From positions 31,381 through 95,380 of the forward strand of contig CAJNOL010000555.1 of assembly GCA_905250125.1 (NCBI GenBank): a stretch of DNA of 64,000 nt. Reading direction: 5' to 3'. Of this stretch, positions 32,566 to 44,214 are shown piece by piece. The position numbers and the translations under genes are program-made. How positions within the stretch are numbered: position 1 is the first letter of the stretch; each line of letters starts with the position of its first letter. The DNA is from Rotaria sordida. Taxonomy: Eukaryota; Rotifera; Eurotatoria; Philodinida; Philodinidae. The notes below the pieces were generated by a model. That model was given only the letters and a program-made list of their open reading frames with translations. It was not told the origin of the DNA and searched no databases.

Positions 32566-35500
32566 GTAGATCCTTATATAGATATTACTGAAAAAAATTA
32601 TCATAGTTCAATTACTAAACTTCAACGAATTACTAATGTGATTCATACATTTACTCAATCTGATCAATGTATTCATTGTCTTACTACCATTAATGAGAAT
32701 AATATTGCTCTTATTGTTACGGTTACACTCTGTGAACAACTTATACCACTTGTTATCGATAAATCAAAACTTAAATCAATTTATATATTTAATCAAGAAA
32801 AAGAAAAACAAATAAACTGGACTAATAAATGGGAAGGAAAAGTAAAAGGAATTTTTTATGACATCGAACAGATCTTTCAAGCAATTAAAGTCAATAATAG
32901 TCAAACAACTAGTTCGAATTCAATCAGTATTCTACTAAAAAATAATACAGAAATGAAAGATAATGAATCCAATAAACTAGACCCATCATTCATGTATGCA
33001 TATTTGCTTACAGAAATTCTTATTGATATGGATTATGATGATAATGCAAAAAATACATTCGCTGAATCCTGTCATCTTCGATATATAGATGATAAAAAAG
33101 AATTAGCCGATATCGAAGAATTTGATCGAGATTACGAGAGTCAAATTGCTATTCAATGGTATACTAAAGATTGTTTTCTCTATAAGACGATGAATCGTGC
33201 TCTAAGAACGCAAGATATTAAAACTATTGTAGAAATGGGATTTTTTGTACGTGATCTTCATAAACAGATTACAGAAATGTATAAACAACAAAGTAATCAA
33301 CAGAAACCAATGACGATTTATCGTGGTCAGGTTGTTTCATCTGATGAATTCGATAAATTGAGAAAAAGTAAAGGTGGTCTTATTTCATTCAATTATTTTT
33401 TGTCAACCAGTACTAATATTGATATTTCAAAACAATTCGCCAGAAATTCGCCAGAAAATAAACTTAATCCAGTACTCTTTGAAATATACATTGATCCAAA
33501 CATATCATCTGTACCATTCGCTTCTATCGATAGTATTAGTGTTTTCGAAGGTGAAGATGAAATTCTTTTCTCTATGCATACTATTTTTCGTATTGTGAAA
33601 GTTTAAGATATTCAGGATGAATATTTACTTGTTAATCTACATCTAACAGACGAGAATGATCCAGCACTCATGAAATTAACTGATCATTTCAGAAAAGAAA
33701 TTGGAGATGGCGATTGTTTGGAACGATTAGAACATTTAATGCTGAAAATGGGCGAATTCACTCAAGCTGAAAATATTCTAGGTAAACAACTAAAGTCTAC
33801 ACGCAAAGAAACATGGCATAAACAAACTCATCTCAATCATCAACTAGGATATGTCCATAGTCTAAAGGGTGACTATGAAATTGCATTATCATACTATGAA
33901 AAAGCACTCAAAATAGAATTGGTTAATCTTCCTGAAAATGATTCATTACTAGCTTCTACTTACAATAATATGGCTAGTACATATTATTCAATAGGAAATT
34001 TTTCATCTGCATTGGTTTATTATATAAAAGCGCTTGAAATTGAACAAAAATCTCTTCCTTCCGATCATCCAATGTTAGCTACCACCTACAACAATATTGG
34101 ATCCGTTCATAATTCAAAAGGTAATTACACAGAGGCACTTGAACTCTATCAAAAGACACTTAATATTCGACAAAAAACTCTTCCTGAAAATCATCCAGAT
34201 ATGGCTATTATCTATAATAATATTGGATCGGTTTATAATTCATTGGGTGACGATCAAACTGCACTTTCATCGTATGAACAAACTCTTGAAATTCAAAAGA
34301 AAGCTCTTCATCCTAAACATATCGATCTAGCTATTAGCTACGGCAATATTGGTACAATATATAATTCAATGGGTGATCACGAAAAAGCACTGGAATATCA
34401 TACAAAATCATTTGAAATTCGAGACAAATCTCTTCCACCGAATCATCCTGACATAGCTTTGAGTTACAACAACATTGGTTCAGTTTATAATTCACAAGGA
34501 GATTATATGAATGCATTATCATATTTTCAAAAAGCACTCGAAATTTGTGATACATCTCATGCACGCAATCATATCGGTTTTGCTACTACTTATGACAATA
34601 TTGGTTCAGTCTATAAGTCAATCGGTAATAAATCGGCTGCACAATCGAATTATCAGAAAGCATTTGATATTCGTCTACATTCTCTTGGTGAAAATCATTC
34701 TGATATGGCTATTAGCTATAATAATCTTGGTACAATTTATAGTTCAATGGGAGACAAATTGAAAGCGTTTGATTGTTATCAAAAAGCACTTGAAATTCAA
34801 CAAAAATCTCTCTCAGAAAATCATCCAAACATAGCACAAACTTACAACAATATTGGTTTACTTTATAATTCGATGGAAGAATATTCAAAAGCATTATCAT
34901 CATATGAAAAAGCACTATCAATTCAACAAAATTCAAAATCTATTAAAGAGCAATCCATAGCAATAACATATTATAATGTAGGATCTACATATTATTGTAT
35001 GAAAAATTATCCAATAGCTATTTCATTTTTTGAAAAAGCATTAACAATACAACAAAAAATACCGTCAATGAATTATCAAGATTTGGCAAACACTTATAAT
35101 AACATAGGTTTAACATATTACGAAATGAATGATTATGAAAAGGCTATTTCATTTTATGCAGAAGCATGTACAATTTGTGAAAAACATCTTGCTAATGAAG
35201 AATCTTTATTGATAACTACGTACAATAACATAGCTGTCGCATACAATACTATGAATGATAAATCGAAGGCTCTGTTATTTTATGTAAAGACCCTTAAACT
35301 TCGTGAAAAAAATTCTACTACAAATGATTTATCATTGACTAATATTTATAGTAATATCGGATCAATATATGATTTAGTGGGGAATTATTTGGACGCTATT
35401 AATTATTATCAGAAAGCAATGGCAATTGAAGAAAATGCATCACCAAAAAATGATCTCTTATTATCAAATACTTATAGCAATATTGCTGTTGCCTATAAAC

Positions 35501-36310
35501 AGTTGGAAGACAATGAAAATGCTCTTAAATTTTATCAAAAAGCACTTAGTATTCGAGAAAATATTCAGACTACCGATAATTCAGATTTAGCGATTATTTA
35601 TAATAGTATGGCATTTATCTATCAAAAAATGAAGAATTATTCGGCTGCTGTAACCTTTTATCAAAAAGCGATAGCAATTGACGAGAAAACATTTTCTTCG
35701 GATGATGCAAAATTAGCAACAATATACAATAATCTTGCTGTCGCTTATCATTCTATGAAAGACGAAATAAATGCTTTGTCATTTTACGAAAAAGTATTAC
35801 CTATTCGAGAAAGAATACTCTCTGCCAATGATCCATCATTAGGTTCAACTTACAGTAGTATTGCCTCGATTTATTCATCAAAAGGTATGAAATCAGATGC
35901 TGTTAAATTTTATGAAAAATCACTCAAAATTCATGAAACATTACCATCTCCTAATCACTCATTGATACATACGATGCATCTTAATACAGCAGTAATGTAT
36001 GAAGATCTTAACAATCATGATGCAGCTGTTACACATGCCGAGCGTTCTCTCAATAATGCTCGCTTGGCTTTTAATCCTGATGATATAAAAATAAAACATA
36101 TTCAAGATTATGTTGATATGCTTCATAAGACTTCATGATTATATAAATCATAAAAACATGACAACATTGTCTGATTGAATTCAATAAAAGTTTTATTTCT
36201 ATTGCCTTTACATATATTGTAATTTGCTTTGATGATTTGAAAAGATAATTAAATTGGGCAACATCTTGAGGGTTTAGGTATGGGTCAACAAAAGGTCAAC
36301 AGCAATACTA

Positions 36311-36483
36311 ACACTCACACCTGGTGAAACAATACAAGCTGTTGACAAAGCCATAGTCACCTGTCTTTAACTTGAGATGATACCATGTACTGTTGCCGTT
36401 GATAGTACTTTGGCTGATAGTGTAACAATCGTCAGTAGCAGTACTACAGAACTTAGGTCCATTACTTGCACAAGACGAACTTT
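36311..36483 (-). pseudogene. SH3-like exon fragment
   Basis: The minus strand reads C-S-T-A-T-D-D-C-Y-T-I-S, then I-N-G-N-S-T-W-Y-H-L-K, and G-D-Y-G-F-V-N-S-L-Y-C. The N-x-S-T-W-Y ... G-Y/F-V-x-S-L-Y pattern is that of bacterial-type SH3 domains found in secreted proteins. Stops follow and no start is seen. It may be a last exon or a relic; it does not join in frame to the segment upstream at 36541. Confidence 0.42.
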
Positions 36484-36540
36484 GGCTTCAATATGATAAA
36501 ACGAAATTGAATGAATGAACATCAGAAAAAATACATATCA

Positions 36541-37405
36541 CCTGATAGTTGTCTAAACATGGGGAGGTATCATCGTCGGGAGTGAGTGTGGACCCATAGA
36601 TTTGGGCAATAGAGTTATAGAGTGTGTATCGTCGTAGAACAACCTTTTGATTGCGTTGTACATACACTACCCAACGTTTCTGATTAAACTTTCGATCAAA
36701 ACAGGCCATGATTTTTGATTGCAAAGGGTGCGCTGGTGTGATTTCATGTTCGTCAGCTGATTTTTTTCAAGTAGAACAACAGAGTGTTGCTCAGACTGTG
36801 CAGACAAGTGAAAATAAATCATAATCCTATAATCTTGCTCGAGAAGGACATCAACATGTAACTGTATTCCTGGTGAAAGAATGACTTCCTGTTCGTATGA
36901 ATAATTTGTGTAACTGCTAATATCTCGAGCATTCAAATTCTTTGCCATGCGGAGAACGTACGCCTCGTCAGACGCTACGATCTTGTGGGCGAAGAGCAAT
37001 GTTCAGAACTTGATAGAGACTATGGTTGTCCCATTCCATGGTATGGCAATTATTCGAAAATCATGCCGTTACTGAGCATCTTCTTCAAACGTTGTCCTCA
37101 TGTATTGTTGAACATACTCTAGAGATAAACGAATGATGATTGATCCTTCGTGAGATCATGTTTATTCGGATAAAGACAACGCTCTTTGGCCACTTTGATA
37201 TAATCAGCAAGGCCGTCGTTAGTGGTTGAATAAGCTCAATAGCTATCTCTAGCGATACGAGCAGTTGTTTCTTATAAGCATAAATTAGATTAAGGTGATT
37301 GTCATTTGTTACTGTTTCATCGATGAAACAAACTGCAAACCATTGATTCGAGTTCATCATTACTTCAATGAATAAAGTTATGTTCTTTCGTTTAGAAAAT
37401 ATCAT
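36541..37405 (-). pseudogene. Remains of a third ADP-ribosyltransferase gene
   Basis: Pieces in several frames on the minus strand show ART hallmarks: M-E-W-D-N-H-S-L-Y-Q-V-L-N-I-A-L-R near 37040-36990 (the segment before the catalytic Arg in the other two genes reads similarly, ending L-N-R-A-L-R), and Y-E-Q-E-V-I-L-S-P-G near 36890, the E-x-E strand. The Y-R-G and S-T-S segments between them are missing. Frameshifts and stops break the rest. A further segment, W-V-V-Y-V-Q-R-N-Q, near 36670 is unassigned. Confidence 0.5.
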
Positions 37406-37513
37406 ATTTTAATGAGACGATCAATTCATTTATATTTAACACATGACTAGTGTTCTTTTGGAAGTTTTCATCGAATTCGAATCCTATCGTCTGAATTGAT
37501 TTGCATCTTTTTA

Positions 37514-37578
37514 GAGAGTGTGGTAGTACGAATGTGGATAAAGACGATGATCCGACCCATATTCATATCCACACTCCA
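37514..37578. repeat. GT-rich hairpin, short
   Basis: A left arm with GAGTGTGGTA...ATGTGGAT and a right arm ATATTCATATCCACACTCC. It is an imperfect inverted pair of the telomere-like family. Confidence 0.55.
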
Positions 37579-38577
37579 GACGTTGATAGATTCTTTTTTT
37601 CTGTTTATACAAATGTGGAATATTAGTCTGATAAGATGTGAATGACAACGAATTCATTGAGTACGCTAGAATTCTTATAGAAAATCAAATTAAATTTTCT
37701 GATAGTAATTATATTTGGATCGATCTCTGACCTTATGATATTCCACAGATATTTTCAAAACTAACGTCCTCTATAATACATTTAGGCGAATATCTTAAGA
37801 GTGGTTTATGATGAAACACTGCTCTTCGTACTTCTGAAATCAAGACAAGCAAGCTTTTATTTGACAACTTTCATCCAATCATTCGAAGCTTCTACAAACT
37901 CAAAATTATCCCTATCTATACGACTAGATCACGTATGATATCAATATAGAGCGATACATGCCAACAGTATCGAGTTATATAAAATATCAATTGTCATGAT
38001 ACAAATTCAATGTTTTTATTAGAATTAACCTCAAGGCATCTTATTGGCGTCAGAAAAAGATAAACATGTATTTCATTATGGTCGAGTAATAGATTTTATT
38101 ACTGCTAGAAGTCTTAGGATCTGTCCTGTTTGTAAGCATTTAGGATTATATAATTGGTTTATAATGAATTTTCATCGTTAAATATCGTTAGCATGATTCT
38201 TTATATGAAAAAAAGGATGTGGACATGGATATGGTGTATGAAGCGTGGCGTGTCCTTGTGCATCTTCTATTCACCTACAGTCGTACGAGCACGCACACAT
38301 TCTCAAGTATGTGCGCTGCGAAATTCGCCATCGCCATAATTTAACAAGACGAGCAAATAGTTGGAATCGGAATGGCACAGCCATAATAGAAATTGAATGG
38401 GTATTTTTGCAAGAAATCGATGATTATATTTGAGGTATTTTACTTCGATTTATCGTTAGAAGTGAGTCATTATGACATTAAATCAAACCCAGTCATCATT
38501 AGCTGTCTGGCCATCTGTGAGAGTTTTTTACGTTCTGTCTTACTTTGACAATTATACGTCTGTACAATGAGATGTTT
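37579..38577. other. Stretch without a recognised gene
   Basis: AT-rich intergenic DNA. Two overlapping frames of about 60 codons at 38154-38433 share no features with known proteins. Confidence 0.45.
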
Positions 38578-38601
38578 TCTTTCTTTCTTTCTTTCTTTCT
38601 A
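38578..38601 (+). repeat. TTTC microsatellite
   Basis: About six copies of TTTC in a row, upstream of the methyltransferase-like gene. Confidence 0.9.
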
Positions 38602-38865
38602 GCACTGATATCCTCATGCACAGCAATAGAATAGCAAATGCACCTGTAGTGCAAATCAGACGTCATTCGTCAAAATGAAATCTTATTTTTGTTGTATACC
38701 GCATCGACGAAGAAATGACTAGTCGTTAAGAACGTGTGTCATTGTGAAAAATACCTAATTGGAATTAAAATAGATGTGTAAAAAGAAAAAACCCAACCGA
38801 TGACATAAGATTGTGTAATTAGTTGTGTGTAAGATCTAATTGGGGAAAAAAAACCCGACCATTAC

Positions 38866-38873
38866 TATATAAA
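38866..38873 (+). promoter_or_regulatory. TATA box of the methyltransferase-like gene
   Basis: TATATAAA, 77-84 bp before the ATG at 38950. This spacing allows a leader of about 50 nt. No splice acceptor lies between the box and the ATG. Confidence 0.45.
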
Positions 38874-38949
38874 CAGGCATTCTTAGATTCAGACCATCCC
38901 GTATCTGTATTTACGTACTTATTTAATTTTCATCCTCGTATTTTCAAAA

Positions 38950-40137
38950 ATGGATCGATATTCTTCTCGTACGGAGGCTATTTGTGTATGTGCATTCAAA
39001 GAATCATCCGATAATGAACAACAGCAACATATAACTAATGTGCCATCATCCAATCTCGGCTCGTCTCATGATCAAGAATATCAAACTATGTTCAAGAATA
39101 AAGGAATGAGAAAAGCCGAGCAAGTTCTTCAATTCGTTAATGATGAATATCGACTATGGCAATCAAGATCGCCATTAAAATCCAGCAGTGACGAAGACTG
39201 GACGCGTTTGCGCAGTTCAACGGCCGTGGTGTCCATTGGAGGAGCGGATGGATCTGAACTGCTCGCGCTCTTGAAGGATCTAAATTCTCGTCATGGCATT
39301 CTTGTGGAAATTAGTTCATGTGCAGCTGCTGAGGCCCGTGCTAATGGCATTGGTCATGTGATTGAGGCTGATGTCATGGACGCTGCACAAGAGGTCGTAT
39401 CAACGTTACTTAACTTGCAAAAACGAGGCGAAATCTCAATTGTTCTATTCAGCTGCCAATCAGTACTACATGAACTACCCACTCGTTCACCAAAATTCAC
39501 CAAGGAAGAATTTCTAAATGCGTACTTAATGCCACTAATAGCATCGGGCTTGCGAACGATGTTTTATGCTCGGGAACCATGTTCACCATCTAACTGGTCG
39601 CTCGAAACTGATTTGATTGCTATTCGTTTGTTCAACTTACACAAAAATGATGTGGAAAACATAGCTTATCATATTGCCAACAAACTCAACATTCAACAAT
39701 TGGACGATTTAAGGAATAACTTGACTGACAGTGAATTTCATAGTGCTCGATTAGCCGGTAATAATGACGACGAAAACGCACGAGTAGTTTTGCCGGTGAC
39801 TTTGGGTCAAGAGGTTCTGTTCAAACTTCTCTACTGGAAAAATATAGCTCACTTTGAATATGAAATGGAAGAACAATTGACTTCTTTTCAACCCGACCGT
39901 TGGTCTCCATTGCTGAAGAAGATGGGTATGTACACCAGAATATCGTACCTTACTACGGAAAATTTCGCAAATCTGTATCAAAGCGAAGAAACATTAATTG
40001 GAGAACCAATTGCCGTGAATGTGCATAATGGTAGTGCTTTACCAATACCCCAATGTTTTGCGCAAATATTTTCATCAAATATCAATGTTGAAAACACACG
40101 AAATCAACTAGTACATCAGTCTTTGAGCATACTGTAG
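38950..40137 (+). CDS. SAM-dependent methyltransferase-like protein, intronless
   Basis: 395 aa from an ATG, single exon. Residues 92-103 read A-V-V-S-I-G-G-A-D-G-S-E, a motif I glycine loop for S-adenosylmethionine; L-V-E at 118-120 would be the acidic end of the next strand, and E-A-D-V at 139-142 and L-F-S-C-Q-S-V-L-H-E-L at 166-176 fit later motifs of a Rossmann-type methyltransferase. The substrate is unknown. It has no signal peptide or membrane helix. The lack of introns, when most neighbours have them, and a bacterial look to the central region suggest possible horizontal origin, but this is only an inference. Flanks are AT-rich and gene-poor. Confidence 0.68.
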   Translation: MDRYSSRTEAICVCAFKESSDNEQQQHITNVPSSNLGSSHDQEYQTMFKNKGMRKAEQVLQFVNDEYRLWQSRSPLKSSSDEDWTRLRSSTAVVSIGGADGSELLALLKDLNSRHGILVEISSCAAAEARANGIGHVIEADVMDAAQEVVSTLLNLQKRGEISIVLFSCQSVLHELPTRSPKFTKEEFLNAYLMPLIASGLRTMFYAREPCSPSNWSLETDLIAIRLFNLHKNDVENIAYHIANKLNIQQLDDLRNNLTDSEFHSARLAGNNDDENARVVLPVTLGQEVLFKLLYWKNIAHFEYEMEEQLTSFQPDRWSPLLKKMGMYTRISYLTTENFANLYQSEETLIGEPIAVNVHNGSALPIPQCFAQIFSSNINVENTRNQLVHQSLSIL

Positions 40138-40430
40138 CTGATAGAACATTTGTTCTAAAAAGTCAGATGTTTTTTTTTGCATCCATATAACCGAACTCAA
40201 AAGTTGCGATACAGTCAGTTTAAACTATTCTAGAATAATGCAATGTCTTTCCGTTTATGTTTAATCGAACTTTATATTTTCTTACTGTTTGATGTTTCAG
40301 TGAAACATGCTTCTTTTTATTGCTTGTGGTCTTTCTATGAATATAGTGTTCTATAAATGAATTGACGACAAAAATATTCAACATTTCCACTCTGCCTAAA
40401 TTAATAGGGTTAATTCTTTTCTTGATGTTG

Positions 40431-40550
40431 GATGAGTGTGGGCAAAAGGTGTCAGTACTGGTATAGATGAGGGTGTGGCTGTCCGTGTTTTTCTTATAGA
40501 CAACGACCCTCGACCTCATACTCACAACGTCCTAAAACCTCACATTCTCC
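40431..40550. repeat. GT-rich hairpin, imperfect
   Basis: A G-rich arm (GGATGAGTGTGGGC ... GATGAGGGTGTGGC) is followed by a C-rich arm (CGACCCTCGACCTCATACTCAC ... CCTCACATTCTCC, written in parts). It belongs to the same family as the tracts at 19766 and 48871. Confidence 0.55.
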
Positions 40551-41190
40551 GTAGGATAATGCATCAGAACAACTCAAATTCCTCAACTTTCTTGATTTAT
40601 GTTTATACTATAATTCAATGAAGTCCTTGTACCGGTGTGTGTAATTTTTATCAAAAATTATTAGACACACCTCACTGAAATATTCTGTCGTGTATATATT
40701 CTCAAAATATCGTCATGGTGTGTAATGGGATTACGGCATCATTCCAAAAAAAAAGTAACTCTGCCATGCTTTGTATCTTGACATGCTCTTTCAAACAAAA
40801 GTAATAGTCGTTGGCTATAATAAATCTTCATCAAGAATTTTGAGATGTGCCATCAAAAAAATATAAACAGAAAAAGGGAAAAAGATTTTCCATTTCATCT
40901 ATGAAAGATCAGATTTCGGACTGTTTCCATATATTTATCTCAATTTTCATGTTTTCGACAAAAATTGGCTTCTTTTGAAGAAGAGAGAGCTTGAATGAAA
41001 TAGAATATCTTTATAACTATATGATGTATCAAGATATCATTCGCGATCAGATGCAATCGTAATCATCCATCTGAATAACATTGTAATGTTCTTTTGATGA
41101 GAAATGATTATTTTACTAATCACAACTTGTGCGGACAAACTTCACAAGTACGATTCAAAGTTGTCACGTTCGACTGAAGTACAAAAAGCA
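40551..41190. other. Stretch without a recognised gene
   Basis: AT-rich intergenic DNA; nothing supported. Confidence 0.5.
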
Positions 41191-41253
41191 GGTGTCAAGT
41201 CGGATGATCACGCATCTCATGAGATGAATTGTGTGATCATCGGACTTGACACC
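41191..41253. repeat. Compact perfect-stem hairpin
   Basis: The left arm GGTGTCAAGTCGGATGATC and the right arm GATCATCGGACTTGACACC pair over about 21 bp with one mismatch; the inner ATCTC/GAGAT pairs again after a small bulge. Total 63 nt. Confidence 0.8.
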
Positions 41254-43511
41254 ATTAAGCTTCTTTCTGTAGTGACATATCAAAACAAATGTATATAAAC
41301 AACAGCGCAAGATTTGACCAATTTCTTTTCAGTCAAAAGTGATAACTTTGAACCGTGTTTGTGAAGTTTGCTCGTATAAATAAAAACTTTACAGTGATAC
41401 CTATCATTTGAAAAGAAAATAATTGTTTAAGTTTGATGAATAGTGGGATTATTCGAACTTATTTTTTCGGCGAAAATTTTGGAATACCCTTCAAATAAAT
41501 AAATACAAATATTTTTCTTTCTTAAAATTAAAAGCATCGACATTTGATGCTCAAATAAAGGATATTCCATGAAAAAATTTCGGTTGAAAATTACTTTTTT
41601 TTTGACTCTTCATTCCCCAATCTAGATCTCTTCAGTTTTGGACGACTTCCTCATCTTCCTATGAGGTCTAATTGAAATTTTCTTTTACAAAATAGTTTGG
41701 AATATTGCTAAAATATTTTGAACATAAATTTTACGTTTAATTGAGGAATTTCTACTTATTATAACGCTTGACATATAATCGAGTCCTAATACCAATAAAT
41801 CAAAGCAGACGCTATGAAAGTGTAGTCTCCCCCACGAACTATTGAAAATCTTTAGACCATTGTGCGACCTCTAAATAAAGATCGTTAAACATGATCGCGA
41901 TAAAAACACTTTAGAATAGTCATATTCTTGATATGCTGCAATATTTTCCACATATATAGATTGATCATTAGATAATATCCAAACATTAAACCAGTAATCA
42001 TATCTGTTCACTTTCAAATAATCTTCAAGTTTAGCAACGGCAATTATTCTCATTTGTTATGAATGAACTACTTAAATTTAACACATTTCTCTCGAATGTC
42101 CATTAGTATTGAACATTGCCAGAAACACCATTAAAAAGAAAAAGTATTGGATCGTGTGATCCACAAGTAACTCTATGTTGGTGGTACAGAGCTTGATGAA
42201 CAATTAGTAGCTAAAAGAAAGTATTATTTTCTTTTTCATTAATCTGTCTCTGAAAGGCATGGCGTGTAAAATTGATAAGATTGGAAAAATAAGTTTTTTT
42301 TTCTACTTGCAAGCATAGTACATCTCGAAGACATGTTGTGTAATATATGCCAACAAAAATGTATATTAGTGAATTAAATGCATTTTCGGCCGCTTGCCAA
42401 ACAAGAGTTTCAATGACCATTGGACGAATCAAACTATTCCGCCTAAAGTGAAATATATCTGATCGCATTATTCATACTACTAGCATTATAGACAAGGTCA
42501 ACAATCAATTTTTGTAGGTATTTAATCAGTCGCACTTCTGAAACTGTCATGGGCGAATAGAGAATTAATTAAACATTTTTTTTTTCTTTTATGAAACACG
42601 ATCTAAAAGAAGTGTCGAAGCATAGAAATTAAAATTGGGTCATCCTCCACAGACCATGACAAGCATTATTGATATACAATCACATACAGTAATCACAAAA
42701 AGTCCTGCTGCTAAGTAAATAGTACCTAAAATTTAATTCTTTAGTCTTATAGTTTGATCGAAAATAGAGCATGTTGAACATCTGATCGCAGGAACTAATC
42801 AGGACTTGATTGGTATTCATGCGGCGGAGCCACCGAGTGCCATGCTTTAATCAAATTTCCCACATATGAAGACCAACGCATTTAAACAGTGGAAAACTAG
42901 AAAAGTGTCAAAGTTACTTTTTTTTCGCCTCTCGGGAAAAAAAACAATGTTTTCATTATAAATCCTTTACATTGATGTCTGTCAACCTTGAGTTGCTGCT
43001 TGTAATCAGGATTTATCGATATCTATTTGTAATCAATACTAAGTTAAAGATATAAATTAGCAGCAGCTGGTATGTTCAAAGACATTAAATAATTTAAGAT
43101 TAATTTACTAACACGAATCATATTGGATTAGTTCACAAAAAAAAAATCAAATCTATCCTGTTTTACTTTTATGCTTTTCAACCTACTATGGCTTCCATAT
43201 TCTTCACTCTTATGTTACATAAGAAAAAAAGAAAGTTTTTGAAGTCTCGTGCATATCTCCATTCAAAATAGATACAATAAAACAACAGCTATATCATATG
43301 TAACATTTTAATCCATAGAGATTATGCTAACAGCTTGTCTGCTATGAACTTTATCATTGGAAATAATAAATTTAAATTAACATAATTTGATCTTACTTTA
43401 TTTCATAGATAATATATTTTAAAAAAAAAGAAAAAGACATACAAATAATACATGAATATTCCTACAAATACGTATATAAAAAAAAAAAGAAAAAAGAAAC
43501 TTCAAAATTTT
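41254..43511. other. Stretch without a recognised gene
   Basis: AT-rich DNA of 2.3 kb. Minus-strand frames at 41871-42053 and 42211-42468 are short, lack recognisable motifs and are probably chance. Confidence 0.5.
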
Positions 43512-44198
43512 TTATTTTTGTGTTTGACGAATTTGACGTTTTGATTTCGTTTTGTTCATTTCCTCAGGAGATGACATAGAACTAAGTGCACCAAATATAA
43601 CAACAAAAAGAATAATGAGATAATCAACAAAAATAAGTATATATGCAGCTTTATATAAATGTTTATTACAATATTCAGGTAAATCAGGATCAAACAATTC
43701 AACACGTAATTTAACTTCAAATACAATAACTTGTCCAGCAATAAACCATCCAATAACACATAGGAAAAGAATAATAAATATTGGAATAAGAATTTTTAAT
43801 ATCATTGGATTTGATTTCGAATTATCATATGATAATGATGATGGTTTTTTAATAGTTTTTTTCACATAATAAATTATTAAACCAACAACTACTAAAGCAA
43901 TACCAAAAGCGCCACTAAGAATCATATAAACAAATATAAATTGTCGTATAGTACATTGGCCAATATATATAAAACCAATTAAAATTTGTGTTACTGGTAC
44001 ACTAGCATAAAGAGCAAGTGAAATAGGAAAATAAATTGAACCATAATATCCAACTGGAGATTTATAAGAAGATTCTTCAGATGATTTCATTTGATTAGAT
44101 GATAATGGTAGATTAGAATTATCTGGTGAAGGTATAAGATAATCAGCATTTTCTTCTGTTGGATCTCTATATGTGACTTTTTTAGTTTTAGTAGACAT
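43512..44198 (-). CDS. Four-helix membrane protein, TMEM272-like
   Basis: 228 aa, one exon, starting at an ATG. A polar N-terminal tail of about 50 residues is followed by four hydrophobic helices at about 53-78, 84-112, 131-156 and 184-209, and a basic C-terminal tail. The order of helix 1, the short G-x-x-Y-I-G-Q-C loop, and helix 2 beginning Q-F-I-F-V-Y-M-I-L-S-G-A-F-G resembles the TMEM272-like family, whose function is unknown. Codons are strongly AT-biased, like the neighbours. The gene is preceded by a pyrimidine-AG acceptor 14 nt before the ATG. Confidence 0.75.
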   Translation of the reverse strand: MSTKTKKVTYRDPTEENADYLIPSPDNSNLPLSSNQMKSSEESSYKSPVGYYGSIYFPISLALYASVPVTQILIGFIYIGQCTIRQFIFVYMILSGAFGIALVVVGLIIYYVKKTIKKPSSLSYDNSKSNPMILKILIPIFIILFLCVIGWFIAGQVIVFEVKLRVELFDPDLPEYCNKHLYKAAYILIFVDYLIILFVVIFGALSSMSSPEEMNKTKSKRQIRQTQK

Positions 44199-44212
44199 GA
44201 TAAAATTTATAT

Positions 44213-44214
44213 CT
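44213..44214 (-). promoter_or_regulatory. Splice acceptor just upstream of the TMEM272-like start
   Basis: On the minus strand a T run ends in TTTTTAAG, 14 nt before the ATG at 44198. With no upstream coding exon in sight, it may receive a trans-spliced leader. Confidence 0.4.

Larger units (their letters stand above)
28965..36138 (+). pseudogene. ART-TPR gene broken by a hAT insertion and a stop codon
   Basis: Host parts are 28965-29258 (98 codons from an ATG) and 32566-36138. Without the insert and one target copy they join in frame at I-I-W|V-D-P, matching the W-V-D of the gene at 1-2632. The N-terminus M-G-C-G-S-S is a classic myristoylation (G2) plus palmitoylation (C3) signal, absent from the other gene. 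The ART domain has I-Y-R-G, F-L-S-T-S-T and G-E-D-E-I-L-F, so R-S-E is complete. A TAA at 33604-33606 then breaks the frame just after the ART domain, followed in the same frame by about 17 TPRs to 36138. The TPR units differ at DNA level, unlike the other gene. Two separate lesions exist; the ART part and the TPR part might still be expressed singly. AATAAA follows at 36184. Confidence 0.88.

Noticed and set aside
32638-33606. Stand-alone 322-aa ART protein
   Set aside because: It begins at GTG within the host frame and is the middle part of the disrupted ART-TPR gene.
34097-34936. Several 70-85 codon frames on both strands
   Set aside because: They are out-of-frame shadows of the TPR coding region.
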